Positions 8,529 through 16,685 of a stretch of 64,000 nt of DNA are shown here, piece after piece. Under the pieces are notes generated by a model. That model was not told where the DNA came from and did not search any database. It saw only the letters and a program-made list of their open reading frames with translations. A program made the position numbers and the translations under genes. Source of the stretch: Coprococcus eutactus (GTDB lineage: Bacteria; Bacillota; Clostridia; Lachnospirales; Lachnospiraceae); contig NZ_CP102278.1 in the NCBI RefSeq assembly GCF_025149915.1, positions 1,945,001-2,009,000 on the forward strand, in the 5' to 3' direction. Position 1 is the first letter of the stretch. The number at the start of each line of letters is the position of its first letter.

Positions 8529-8975
8529 TTAATCGGGACTGAACTCCTTATCGGTAATGACATAATGAAATTCATCTGCACCAAAGGTATCTTTGTCCAG
8601 ATCTGTAATAGTAAATGTAGTTCCATCAAATTTCATATAGCCGCTGGTGCCGTCAACAACAACGCCATCTTTTACAATGTCCAGATAAACAATTCTATCG
8701 ATGCTATTCAACTCATAGGCCTGCCAACCGTCCACACCCTGAAAATAGGCTGTAACATTGGCAAACGGTTCATCGTTTTCCTTCTTGCAGACAAGATAAC
8801 TGGCACTGTCCTCCGATACCCAAGTGGCAGTCATTCCCCAAGGACCTTCCGTTGATACATATCTCCCAAATTTATGGTCGTTGGTACGGTTAATTATGAG
8901 TCCTACAAAAGAACCAACAACGAGTACAAGAATAAGCACAACGACACCAACAATGATTTTTACATTCTTCCTCAT
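8529..8975 (-). CDS. Membrane-anchored protein of unknown function (IME1 cargo)
   Basis: The 148-residue product starts with a short basic stretch and a single hydrophobic segment (about residues 5-26, KIIVGVVVLILVLVVGSFVGL), followed by an extracellular-type domain rich in Gly, Trp, Asp and Thr (GRYVSTEGPWGMTATWV). I do not recognise the family. The topology suggests a type II membrane or lipoprotein-like surface protein. It sits at the far left end of IME1 behind the replication region, the usual place for cargo. Confidence 0.6.
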   Translation of the reverse strand: MRKNVKIIVGVVVLILVLVVGSFVGLIINRTNDHKFGRYVSTEGPWGMTATWVSEDSASYLVCKKENDEPFANVTAYFQGVDGWQAYELNSIDRIVYLDIVKDGVVVDGTSGYMKFDGTTFTITDLDKDTFGADEFHYVITDKEFSPD

Positions 8976-9087
8976 GATAAATTCACCCTTCCATAAATTC
9001 ATCTGTTAAGAATATTCTTATTTTTCGCTCTTATTGAACATACTAATTATACCACAATATATGCAAGTTTTCCATATGCTTTTCTTC

Positions 9088-9252
9088 CTATGCCGTATGC
9101 TGATTTGCCCTAACATCATTCTCAATCAGCCTCTTTATCTTGTCCTTCATGCTTTCTTCGGCATCCTCATTGAAATGCACTCTCACAACATACATTGTGC
9201 CACCTATCTGCTTTCTGAGTGCTACCGGTGTGTGTGATTTTCTATTCTCCAT
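9088..9252 (-). CDS. tnpW: TnpW-like small transposon protein
   Basis: A 54-residue product (MENRKSHTPVALRKQIG, TMYVVRVHFNEDAEESMKDKI) starts at ATG 9252 after AAGGAG. It shares with the TnpW products at 29,303 and 53,001 the plan short polar N-terminus, a V-R-V/T-Y-L-V strand, and a basic amphipathic K-D-K-I-K-R-L-I helix. TnpW is a small protein of Tn4451-like elements whose role is unclear. In the other two elements it precedes the recombinase, but here it lies at the opposite end of IME1. Confidence 0.7.
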   Translation of the reverse strand: MENRKSHTPVALRKQIGGTMYVVRVHFNEDAEESMKDKIKRLIENDVRANQHTA

Positions 9253-9297
9253 TTGTGTTCTCCTTTATGTCTGCCTGGTAAGGAAGAGCCTCTTTCA

Positions 9298-9507
9298 GCT
9301 GACAACCGGAAGCTGACAACCGACCTCTAAAAACTCTCAATTCCTTTTATTTATAGTTACTTTTCCTAAATTTACTTTTTCTCAAATATTCCGTTGCTTT
9401 CGTTGTCAGAACTATATATATCCCTTAAAAACATAGTAAATATAAGGTTTTATAGAACATAGAACCGACAACGGGGTTGGCAACGGGATAGACAACCAGC
9501 CGACAAC
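9298..9507. other. Repeat cluster, candidate IME1 replication origin
   Basis: At least five copies of GACAAC (9301, 9315, 9467, 9491, 9502), a variant at 9479 and one inverted copy (GTTGTC near 9402) lie in a 210-bp AT-rich gap just downstream of the primase and helicase genes. Two copies are extended as GCTGACAACCG. Iteron clusters next to replication genes often mark an origin; this is inferred here. Confidence 0.55.
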
Positions 9508-9518
9508 CTATCAGGCAT

Positions 9519-10844
9519 TTATCCCTCCATCCACTCCGGTGGCAATGATAACTGCTCCATCTGCTCCTTGGTTATCGGTTGAAAATCCTGACCTCTGTTG
9601 TCAGGCTTCTCCCATCCTTTCTGCCTGCGGTATGGTTCAGGAAAATGTCTTGGATTACTAAAGGCAATCCAATCACTGCAGTTATTCATAATGTCATTAA
9701 TCTCACGAATTTCCCATTGTGCCGGATTTCCGTCATTTCCCAATGCCTCAGAATATAACTGCCTTGAACATACCATGCTTCCCTCGTAATGCTCCAAATA
9801 GTCAAGAATCAGCTCTTTCTTGGTATCTTCCTGCATAAACTGCTTCTGATACTCACAAAGCTCTTTTTCCATCTCTTTCGGAAGCCTCAGCTGGCATTTG
9901 CCACTCCTGTAGATTTCCATAGCCTCTGCCCACATCTGGTCGATATATTCCCTTGATGTCTTTTCATCATCGAGTATATGAGTTTCCGCCTCTTCCATAT
10001 TGCAAAGAATAGGCAGAAATCTTCGGTTTCCCGACCTGTCCATAGGCAGGAAATCCAGCGAATTTGATGAACCGGCAAACACGCACTGCCTCTTGTGGTC
10101 TTTGGGATGCCTGTCGTATGGGGTCTTGTAAGTGTCTTTCTGTCTGCTCATAAAGGACTTGGTATCTTCCACATTCTTGGCATTGAGAATTGCCACCATT
10201 TCAGGGAACTCTATAATCAGATGCCCCTGTATTTTTCGGTATACATTATCATCATCCATTTTCTTCAAGTCATCCGTAAACCAGTCATCTTCCATGGCAA
10301 GGAAACGCAGAAAAGTGGATTTACCGGCTCCCTGACCACCTACCAGGCAGAGCATTACTTCAAACTTGATGCCCGGGCATGAAATTCTTGCTATCGTCCC
10401 TATCATAAAAAGCTTCATTACCTCATAGGTGTACTCACTGACCTCTGCCCCTAAGAAGTGATGCAGTGCATAGCGTATCCTCTCCCTGCCATCCCATGTT
10501 ATGGAATTGATGCGGTCAAGAACCGGATGGTATCTGTTTTCATTTGCCACGACCTTTATCACATCCTCAATCCGCTTTTCGTTGGATAATCCATAATGCT
10601 TTTCAAGGTAGACAACAAGGAATTTCAAATCAACATCCGTCAGGCTGTCGCTTTCACGATACCATCCCAAATCCCTTGTAATGTCGATTTTATCCGTAAA
10701 CATGTTCAGACGGAATGCACCCTGCAGATTAGGGTCATTCATCAAAATCAGACGATAGTTACCGACTGTTTTCCTGACTTCTCCCTTTTCTGTGCTCTCC
10801 AGCATCGCCCTGACTTCTCCGATACTCTTCAATTCTTCCTGCAA
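9519..10844 (-). CDS. VapE-like P-loop helicase/ATPase
   Basis: The 441-residue protein has an N-terminal region (about 1-110) and a VapE-family AAA-like ATPase core with Walker A GGQGAGKSTFL near residue 165, a Walker B-type LIIEFPEM, and the arginine-finger segment DRSGNRRFLPI. Proteins of this family act with small primases in phage satellites and IMEs. The start is TTG 10844 after AAAGGGGGTG, overlapping the primase gene by 86 bp. With the CHC2 primase and the adjacent repeats it forms the IME1 replication module. Confidence 0.85.
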   Translation of the reverse strand: MQEELKSIGEVRAMLESTEKGEVRKTVGNYRLILMNDPNLQGAFRLNMFTDKIDITRDLGWYRESDSLTDVDLKFLVVYLEKHYGLSNEKRIEDVIKVVANENRYHPVLDRINSITWDGRERIRYALHHFLGAEVSEYTYEVMKLFMIGTIARISCPGIKFEVMLCLVGGQGAGKSTFLRFLAMEDDWFTDDLKKMDDDNVYRKIQGHLIIEFPEMVAILNAKNVEDTKSFMSRQKDTYKTPYDRHPKDHKRQCVFAGSSNSLDFLPMDRSGNRRFLPILCNMEEAETHILDDEKTSREYIDQMWAEAMEIYRSGKCQLRLPKEMEKELCEYQKQFMQEDTKKELILDYLEHYEGSMVCSRQLYSEALGNDGNPAQWEIREINDIMNNCSDWIAFSNPRHFPEPYRRQKGWEKPDNRGQDFQPITKEQMEQLSLPPEWMEG

Positions 10845-11394
10845 TCGACTTCACCCCCTTTCCAATGTCAGAAACAACAGAAGCTCTGTCAGGGATATCC
10901 TTTTCAAGGAGAGTATCAAGCTGATATTCCACTTTACTGATATTCTGCAGAGCTTCTACAAAGCAGGGATGCCATTCCTCATCCATGCTCTTCGGTGCAT
11001 ATTCTGTTTTCCATTTCCTTAACAGATGATAATAGTCTGACAGAACACAAAAACACTGCTTCTGCTCTTCATCCAGTATCTGCTCCGGTGTTTTCTTTGG
11101 TGCCATCTTTTTCGGTGGTGCCCGGTTGGTTGCGTCATAATTCAGTCCAAAGTCAGATGCAATCTTCATTGCAGCTTCCTTTGGTGCAAGCCCGAAATAT
11201 TTTGCCACAAAATCTATCGCATCTCCGGTATCTCCACAGCCGAAACAATAGTATCTCTTATCAATCTTCATGCTGGGAGTCTTGTCTTTATGAAACGGAC
11301 AACAAGCCAGCCCACTCCGGTTGATTTTGATGCCATACTGCATAGCCACCTGCCTTGCAGTGACATTTTCTTTCACTACTGCAAATACATTCAT
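10759..11394 (-). CDS. CHC2 zinc-finger DNA primase-like protein
   Basis: Residues about 30-60 form the CHC2 zinc finger (CCPFHKDKTPSMKID, RYYCFGCGDTGDAIDFV), as in DnaG N-termini. No TOPRIM domain is visible in its 211 residues, so it would supply template recognition and act with the VapE-like ATPase. The C-terminal half is a basic helical region. It starts 2 bp after the relaxase stop, so relaxase, primase and helicase are one operon. Confidence 0.85.
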   Translation of the reverse strand: MNVFAVVKENVTARQVAMQYGIKINRSGLACCPFHKDKTPSMKIDKRYYCFGCGDTGDAIDFVAKYFGLAPKEAAMKIASDFGLNYDATNRAPPKKMAPKKTPEQILDEEQKQCFCVLSDYYHLLRKWKTEYAPKSMDEEWHPCFVEALQNISKVEYQLDTLLEKDIPDRASVVSDIGKGVKSIAGRIEEYRRSQGDAGEHRKGRSQENSR

Positions 11395-11396
11395 GC

Positions 11397-12626
11397 TTAT
11401 CCCAATTCCTCTCCCCTTGCTTTTTTGTGTGCTGGTGTTTCTGCCACCTTTGCTCTCTGCTCCTCTACAAGCTTCCTGTTTGCCTCAAGAAGGGCACGGA
11501 CTGACTTCCTTGCATGTTCCTTTACCTCAGACTTCTTTTGCTCCTTTATGCGTGGATTTTGCAATGTTTCCATTACTTTCCCGGCTACTTTCTGTGCCAT
11601 GCCCCTGAGCCTGTTTTCCAAATTATCAAGACACCTTCCGACAAAATCCCGCTTGTCCTTTGGTGTCTTTCTCTCATCCGAGGTCAGCCACTTTTTATAT
11701 CTGCGAAGCTCCTCAATATCTTCCGCCCTGGTCTGCTCTGCCATTGTATCAGATACTGCCTCACACGCTTTTTCATAGGCATCCTCAGCTACCTGTTCCA
11801 CAAAATTCTCCATATCCAAAACTCTCATGGTAATCTCATCCAGAACTGCCTGCTTCTCTGCAATTCGCTTTTTCTGATTTTCAATTATAAAGTCCTGCTT
11901 TTCAAGATAGCCTGCACCACCATAAACCGGCTCACACTCCACCTGCACTCCGTTTCTCTGTGCTATCTCCAAAAACAATTTTCTGCATTCTGCATCAAAG
12001 TTCATTTTCCGGTTATTGTATTTCCCTTTCTTTTTTGCTGGGTCAGGCAGTTCAAAGCCAAGCTCTTCCAGTGCCTTATCCTGCTGGGGACATAATTCTC
12101 CATATTTGTTTTTTGCGTCAAATACATGCCTCTCATGAATATGCGGGGTTGCCTCATCCAGGTGCAGTGCCCAGTCCAATATATGAATGTGGGAGCCATA
12201 TCTTTTATTGAACTCGTCAAAGAACTCTGCTGATACCTTAGCTAGCACATCCGGTGTAACCGCATGGTCTATATTGCCAAGCTGTATCACGCTTTCTTCC
12301 GGGCAGGTCTTATTGTTTTTCAGTACATCATCAATCGTTCTGTTTCTCTCCGGATGCCTTGCCTGCTCATTCCTCTCATTCTGTGCATCCACAAAATCTG
12401 AATAATGCTCATAGTAATAGGCACGCTCAATTTCTGTAAAATTAAACTGCCTCTCTTGGGAACTGCCCGCAAAACTGTAACCCTGATAGCAGTCCCAGTA
12501 AACATTCTGCTTTGTTCTTTCCGAATCAATATGTTCACTGTGCTCCACATCAAAATCCCTGTCATTATGCTTTACATCATAGACTCCATGCTTTCCACTT
12601 CTGCCATTATGCCTTGAAGCTTTCAT
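11397..12626 (-). CDS. mobV: MOBV-type relaxase (Mob/Pre family)
   Basis: This ~409-residue enzyme has the MOBV motif I region at its start (RHNGRSGKHGVYDVKHNDR) and motif III HLDEATPHIHERHVFD near residue 160, giving the metal-binding His cluster. The C-terminal half is a long basic coiled coil. Such relaxases nick oriT and pilot single strands into a host T4SS. The ATG at 12626 follows GGAGAGGAGAG. A hairpin-rich candidate oriT lies directly upstream. Parallel with other IMEs, it would use a helper ICE coupling protein. Confidence 0.88.
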   Translation of the reverse strand: MKASRHNGRSGKHGVYDVKHNDRDFDVEHSEHIDSERTKQNVYWDCYQGYSFAGSSQERQFNFTEIERAYYYEHYSDFVDAQNERNEQARHPERNRTIDDVLKNNKTCPEESVIQLGNIDHAVTPDVLAKVSAEFFDEFNKRYGSHIHILDWALHLDEATPHIHERHVFDAKNKYGELCPQQDKALEELGFELPDPAKKKGKYNNRKMNFDAECRKLFLEIAQRNGVQVECEPVYGGAGYLEKQDFIIENQKKRIAEKQAVLDEITMRVLDMENFVEQVAEDAYEKACEAVSDTMAEQTRAEDIEELRRYKKWLTSDERKTPKDKRDFVGRCLDNLENRLRGMAQKVAGKVMETLQNPRIKEQKKSEVKEHARKSVRALLEANRKLVEEQRAKVAETPAHKKARGEELG

Positions 12627-12659
12627 TGTCTTTTCTCTCCTCTCCACTGTTTTGTTTTT

Positions 12660-12860
12660 TTGATGGCGGAGCCGATAAACCCTTGCGTTTGCGGCAAGTA
12701 ATACCCAGTACTTATTGTCGCTACGACAATAAACTGGGCAGGGCTTCTGCCCTTGACCTGATGAAGGCTCTGCCTCTCAACTCCGACAAAGGTTGCACCT
12801 CTGTACTCTGCTCCGAAGGAGTTGAAATCTGTCATCCCACAGGACGGATAACACAGTTCA
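12660..12860. other. Candidate oriT of IME1
   Basis: Directly upstream of the relaxase gene a long inverted repeat spans 12,704-12,738: CCCAGT at the outside and TTATTGTCG/CGACAATAA inside around a 3-base loop. A second stem (GGGCAG/CTGCCC, 12,737-12,752) follows, and a GGAGTTGA/TCAACTCC pair lies further out. Position and structure fit a MOBV transfer origin; the nick site is not identified. An overlapping 96-codon frame on the minus strand is unlikely to be a gene. Confidence 0.55.
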
Positions 12861-12903
12861 ACTTCTCCGGTTGCCCTGCATTTCCTGCGGAAATTTGAGC
12901 ATG

Positions 12904-12933
12904 AAAAAAGCACCCAAGACTTCTCTCAAGTGC
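12904..12933 (-). terminator. Intrinsic terminator of IME1 recombinase
   Basis: GCACTT and its imperfect partner GGGTGC form a stem followed on the minus strand by six T residues, 14 bp beyond the recombinase stop. Confidence 0.65.
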
Positions 12934-12946
12934 TTTCTGCGAAATC

Positions 12947-14634
12947 CTATTCAGGCATTCCAATCGTCGGTTCCAATGCAAGACTGCCTGCCGTTGCATA
13001 GACTCCGTTCTCCCTGTCCTGCCTGCGGATTTCTTCTTTCATTGCCTGCATTTTTGCACGCTTTTCATTTTTTACACGCTCTTCATATTTCCTCTGCCAT
13101 CCACTTTCATTTCTTCGTAAATACTGCTGATGTCTCCTGTCCTTGATTCTGTTAATCCGGTCAATCTCAGCCTGCTCTTCAGCAGTAGGTTCTGTCATCA
13201 TTGCCGGTGGAACATACCGACCAACAAAATTGAAATAGATTTCAATCTCCTGCGTGGTTTGGATGCTCCCCTTTCTGTCTCTTTCATGCACCAGCACCTT
13301 ATCAACAAATTCATTTACCATTGCCGGTGTCAGTTCCTCGAACTTCTCATATTTATCAATCAGTGCAATAAACTTGCCGGCAGAATTTCTGCTTTTCTCA
13401 TATTCTGTGAGCTTCGCTTCCAGCTCCTTAATCTCTGCATCCAGCTCCGCTTTTTCCCTGGCATACTGCTTATCAAGAACCTCATATCTGCTGTCCGGTA
13501 GTTTGCCGAGAATATTGTCCTCATAAATACGGCAGATTAGCTTCTCCAGCTCCTCACAGCGATTTCCAGCCACTGCGATTCTTGCCCTGACCTTTTTTAC
13601 CTCTGCATCCTCCTGTGTTGACTGTGCCATTGTTATGGTGTCTATGAACTCGCTCCGGTCATACTTTGCATATTCAAAGATTGCCCTGAGTGTGTCTCCT
13701 ATCAGTTCCAGCACCACTGACTCGTTAATCCTGTGCTGTGTCTTGCACAATGTTCCGCAAGGTACCTTGGTATAAGCAGAACAGGTATACTGGGCAATCC
13801 TCTTTCCATTGCTTGTCCGGTGCACATACATTTTTGCACCACAGTCAGCACAATACATAAGACCGGTAAGAACATGATGCTCTCCCCATCCGTCCGGGTA
13901 TCTCCTTACATTTTCCCGTAATTTCTGCACTGTATCAAAGGTCTGCTGGTCAATAATCGGCTCCTGCGTATTCTCAAATATTACCCAGTTGTCCTCTGAT
14001 ACATAATGGCTCTTTTTATCCTTAAAATGCTTCTGTGTTTTAAAATTGACCGTGTGACCTAAGTATTCCCTTTTCTTCAATATCCCGACTACTGTAGAAG
14101 AACCCCATCCATAAGGGTCTTTCACTTTCTTGTTTCTGTTATTCCCCTGCCCGAAGCGTGCCATATGCACTGCCGGTATTTCCACTTTTTTCTCCTGCAG
14201 AAGTTTTGCTATCTGATAAGGACCCAGCCCATCAATAGTCCATTTGAATATCAGCCTCACAATTTCGGCAGCTTCTTCATCCACAATCCAATGGTTTCCG
14301 TCATTTTCATCTTTCAGGTATCCGTATGGTGTAACACTTGCCACATGCTTTCCGGATTTTCCCTTGGATTTGAATGTGGATTTTATCTTTTTGCTGATAT
14401 CCTTGGCATACATTTCATTCATAACATCCCTGAATACAAGGAAATCGTCATCTCCATTGTAACTGTCATGATTATCGTTAATTGCAATCAGACGAACTCC
14501 CTTTTTGCGAAAGAACTCCCGGAGCTGACCTACCACAAGATAATCCCGCCCTAACCGGCTCATATCCTTTAGAATAATGGTTTCCACTTCTCCATCTTCC
14601 ACAAGCTGTATCATAGCCTTAAAGGATGGTCTGT
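12947..14634 (-). pseudogene. IME1 large serine recombinase, 3' part
   Basis: About 560 codons of a TndX/TnpX-type recombinase: the end of the resolvase domain ([31 protein letters not shown]), the recombinase domain, a zinc ribbon (MYCADCGAKM, then CSAYTKVPCGTLC), a coiled coil, and a DUF4368-like tail. The catalytic serine is missing because the first ~60 residues lie at 55,011-55,182, beyond the inner ICE. The open frame extends to 14,704 through inner-ICE end sequence (MSVARKTLIFQC), which is not part of the protein. Confidence 0.9.
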
Positions 14635-14640
14635 CAAAAG

Positions 14641-14660
14641 CTGACGTTAGATAACGATAC
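14641..14660. repeat. Inner ICE left terminal inverted repeat
   Basis: CTGACGTTAGATAACGATAC pairs as an inverted repeat with 54,987-55,006; the innermost 11 bases (GATAACGATAC) are identical and most outer bases match with one length difference. Confidence 0.8.
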
Positions 14661-14740
14661 TTTTGAAAACACTGGAAAATCAAGGTTTTTCGAGCGACGG
14701 ACAAGCAGGGTATTGTACTAAAAACTGAATACGACGCAGA

Positions 14741-14789
14741 AGCGGCGTTTCTTACTCTCTACATGGGAGAACAGGAACGCCGCTTTTTT
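14741..14789 (+). terminator. Intrinsic terminator near inner ICE left end
   Basis: AGCGGCGTT (14,741-14,749) and AACGCCGCT (14,776-14,784) form a 9-bp perfect stem followed by T residues. It would insulate the ICE from transcription entering from the left. Confidence 0.65.
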
Positions 14790-14798
14790 ATGCCCTTT

Positions 14799-14910
14799 GT
14801 TACGCAGTAGGGGCAGAAAAAGCCTTGCTACAAGCGATTTTGCGGGCGCGTATCTGGCGCGGCAAGGGATTTATACCTTATCCCCCGAAACCGCGCTTCT
14901 ACTGCGTAAC
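14799..14910 (+). promoter_or_regulatory. 112-nt stem-bounded element, copy 1 (upstream of repA)
   Basis: GTTACGCAGTAG (14,799-14,810) and CTACTGCGTAAC (14,899-14,910) are perfect inverted repeats bounding exactly 112 nt. The 3' half carries TTATACCTTATCCCCCGAAA. The same layout recurs at 46,966-47,077 and, less perfectly, at 27,554-27,666. It lies 28 bp before the RepA start, so a role in replication control as a structured leader RNA or a protein-binding site is likely but unproven. Confidence 0.7.
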
Positions 14911-14938
14911 AAATCCACAGCAAAAGGAGTGATTTACT

Positions 14939-15922
14939 ATGGCAGTTTTCAGAGTGGAACGGAACAAGGGCTACACCGTAATGAGCAACCACCACCTACG
15001 CAACAAGGAGCTTTCCTTAAAGGCAAAAGGGCTGTTGTCGCAAATGCTGTCACTCCCCGAAGATTGGGACTACACCTTGAAAGGCTTATCCCTTATCAAC
15101 CGGGAGAAGATAGACGCTATCCGCGAAGCCATTAAGGAGCTTGAACGCGCCGGGTATATCGTTCGGTCAAGGGAGCGCGACGAGAAAGGACGCTTGCGGG
15201 GCGCGGACTATGTGATATTCGAGCAGCCGCAGCCGCCTACGCCGGATTTACCTACATTGGAAAATCCAACATTGGATAATCCAACGCAGGAAAAACCAAC
15301 ATTGGAAAAACCTACGTTGGAAAATCCAACGCAATTAAATAAAGATATACAAAGAACTGACTTACCAAAAAAAGAAAAATCAAATACAGATTTATCAAGT
15401 ACCCATTCCATTCCTATCCTTTCCCCTAACCCCTCTCCTTGCAGAGAAGCGGCTACGCCGCCGGAACGGAAAGGAACGGAAGCGGCAGCACAGAGCGCAG
15501 TTGATATATACCGGGAAATCATCAAGGACAATATCGACTACCACATTCTCAAACAGGACATGAAGTTTGACGGGGACAGGCTGGACGAGATTGTAGACCT
15601 CATGCTTGAAACCGTATGCACCGCCAGAAAGCGGGTACGGATTGCGGGGGACGACTACCCGGCAGAGCTTGTGAAATCTAAGTTTATGAAACTGGACGGC
15701 GAGCATATCCGCTTTGTGCTTGACTGTATGCGGGAGAACACAACGAAAATCCGCAACATCAAGCAATATCTGAAAGCAGCCCTTTTCAACGCCCCGTCCA
15801 CTATCGGCAATTATTACACTTCCCTTGTCGCCCATGACATGGCAAGCGGCGCACTGTCACCGAAGAAGCCGCAGTACGGCGACCCGGACTATTATTCATT
15901 CAAACCGGGCGAAAGCCTGTAA
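14939..15922 (+). CDS. repA: RepA-like replication initiator (DUF6017 C-terminus), inner ICE
   Basis: Residues 1-95 form a winged-helix RepA_N-like domain (KAKGLLSQMLSLPEDWDYTLKGL, REAIKELERAGYIVR). A Pro/Thr/Leu/Glu/Asn repeat follows (about 103-135), then a low-complexity linker and a conserved C-terminal domain (NIDYHILKQDM, YLKAALFNAPSTIGNYY) of the DUF6017 type. Such proteins resemble plasmid initiators and probably support transient replication of the excised ICE circle. The ATG follows AAAGGAG. The repeat region may also be the origin (see separate entry). Confidence 0.85.
   Translation: MAVFRVERNKGYTVMSNHHLRNKELSLKAKGLLSQMLSLPEDWDYTLKGLSLINREKIDAIREAIKELERAGYIVRSRERDEKGRLRGADYVIFEQPQPPTPDLPTLENPTLDNPTQEKPTLEKPTLENPTQLNKDIQRTDLPKKEKSNTDLSSTHSIPILSPNPSPCREAATPPERKGTEAAAQSAVDIYREIIKDNIDYHILKQDMKFDGDRLDEIVDLMLETVCTARKRVRIAGDDYPAELVKSKFMKLDGEHIRFVLDCMRENTTKIRNIKQYLKAALFNAPSTIGNYYTSLVAHDMASGALSPKKPQYGDPDYYSFKPGESL
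15251..15340. repeat. Six tandem 15-bp units inside repA
   Basis: Six consecutive 15-bp units each contain TTGGAAAAT/CCAAC-type half-sites; several make the palindrome TTGGAAAATCCAA. Period 15 keeps the reading frame, encoding PT(L/Q)(E/D)(N/K). Plasmid RepA_N genes are known to hold their origin iterons within the coding sequence, and this cluster fits that arrangement. Confidence 0.7.
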
Positions 15923-15945
15923 AACAACAAAAGGAGGATTTTATT

Positions 15946-16167
15946 ATGGCACAGAAAATGACAGGAGCATTGGTATTTGACGAGCGCACCGACCGTTACG
16001 ACATTCGCTTTGACTTAAACAGCTACTACGGGGGCTTGCATTGCGGTGAGTGCTTTGACGTATTCGTGCGGGGCAAGTGGAAGCCGACCCGGATTGAGTA
16101 CGGCGACAACTGGTATCTTGTGGGTATCAGAGCCGAGGACTTGAACGGGCTGCGGGTGCGTATCTGA
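15946..16167 (+). CDS. DUF5348-like small protein
   Basis: The 73-residue protein is rich in aromatic residues and strands (GALVFDERTDRYDIRF, FVRGKWKPTRIEYGDNWYLVGI). It matches the small DUF5348 proteins that accompany RepA and PcfB genes in Clostridia ICEs; no function is known. AAAGGAGG precedes the ATG. It sits 23 bp after repA and 41 bp before pcfB, in the same operon. Confidence 0.75.
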   Translation: MAQKMTGALVFDERTDRYDIRFDLNSYYGGLHCGECFDVFVRGKWKPTRIEYGDNWYLVGIRAEDLNGLRVRI

Positions 16168-16208
16168 CCGCCGCCCCATAAAGAAACGCGAAAGGAGGAC
16201 GCGAGGAA

Positions 16209-16685
16209 TTGCAGGACGAAGTAAACGAAAAGACCATAGCCCTTTACATCAAGACCGGGAAGCTGACCGCCCAGACGCTCCAAAAGGCAATGAAAGCCAT
16301 ACTGTCAAAGGGCAAAAAGCAGCTTGCAAAACCGCCACAGGGAAAGCAGAGCTTAAAGCAGCTTATGAAGCAGAACGCGGGCGTTTCCAACATTGAGATT
16401 ACCGAGGGCAATATCAAAGCCTTTGAGAGTACGGCGAAAAAGTACGGTATCGACTTTGCGCTGAAAAAGGACGCAACGGAAAGCCCGCCCCGCTATCTGG
16501 TTTTTTTCAAGGGGCGGGACGCGGACGTGCTGACCGCAGCCTTTAAGGAGTTTTCCGCAAAGAAGCTGACACAGGAGAAAAAGCCCTCTATCCGAAAGCT
16601 GCTCTCTACGCTCAAAGAAGCCGCACAGGGCAAGAACGCGGAACGGGCAAAGGTCAAGAACAAGGACAGGGAGGTATCGCTATGA
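16209..16685 (+). CDS. pcfB: PcfB family relaxosome/coupling accessory protein
   Basis: The product of 158 residues matches DUF3801/PcfB: an N-terminal helix pair (AQTLQKAMKAILSKG), a central strand-helix domain (ESPPRYLVFFKGRDADVLTAAF), and a basic tail with KKPSIRKLL (about 124-132). In plasmid pCF10, PcfB binds the coupling protein PcfC and links it to relaxosome components. The start is TTG with AAAGGAGG upstream. It overlaps the virD4 start by 4 bp (ATGA type). Confidence 0.85.
   Translation: MQDEVNEKTIALYIKTGKLTAQTLQKAMKAILSKGKKQLAKPPQGKQSLKQLMKQNAGVSNIEITEGNIKAFESTAKKYGIDFALKKDATESPPRYLVFFKGRDADVLTAAFKEFSAKKLTQEKKPSIRKLLSTLKEAAQGKNAERAKVKNKDREVSL

Noticed and set aside
12623..12913. 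96-codon minus-strand frame upstream of the relaxase
   Set aside because: It covers the hairpin-rich oriT candidate, has no ribosome site and its composition is not protein-like.
14641..14704. N-terminal extension MSVARKTLIFQC of the IME1 recombinase fragment
   Set aside because: These codons are inner ICE end sequence; the true N-terminus is at 55,011-55,182.
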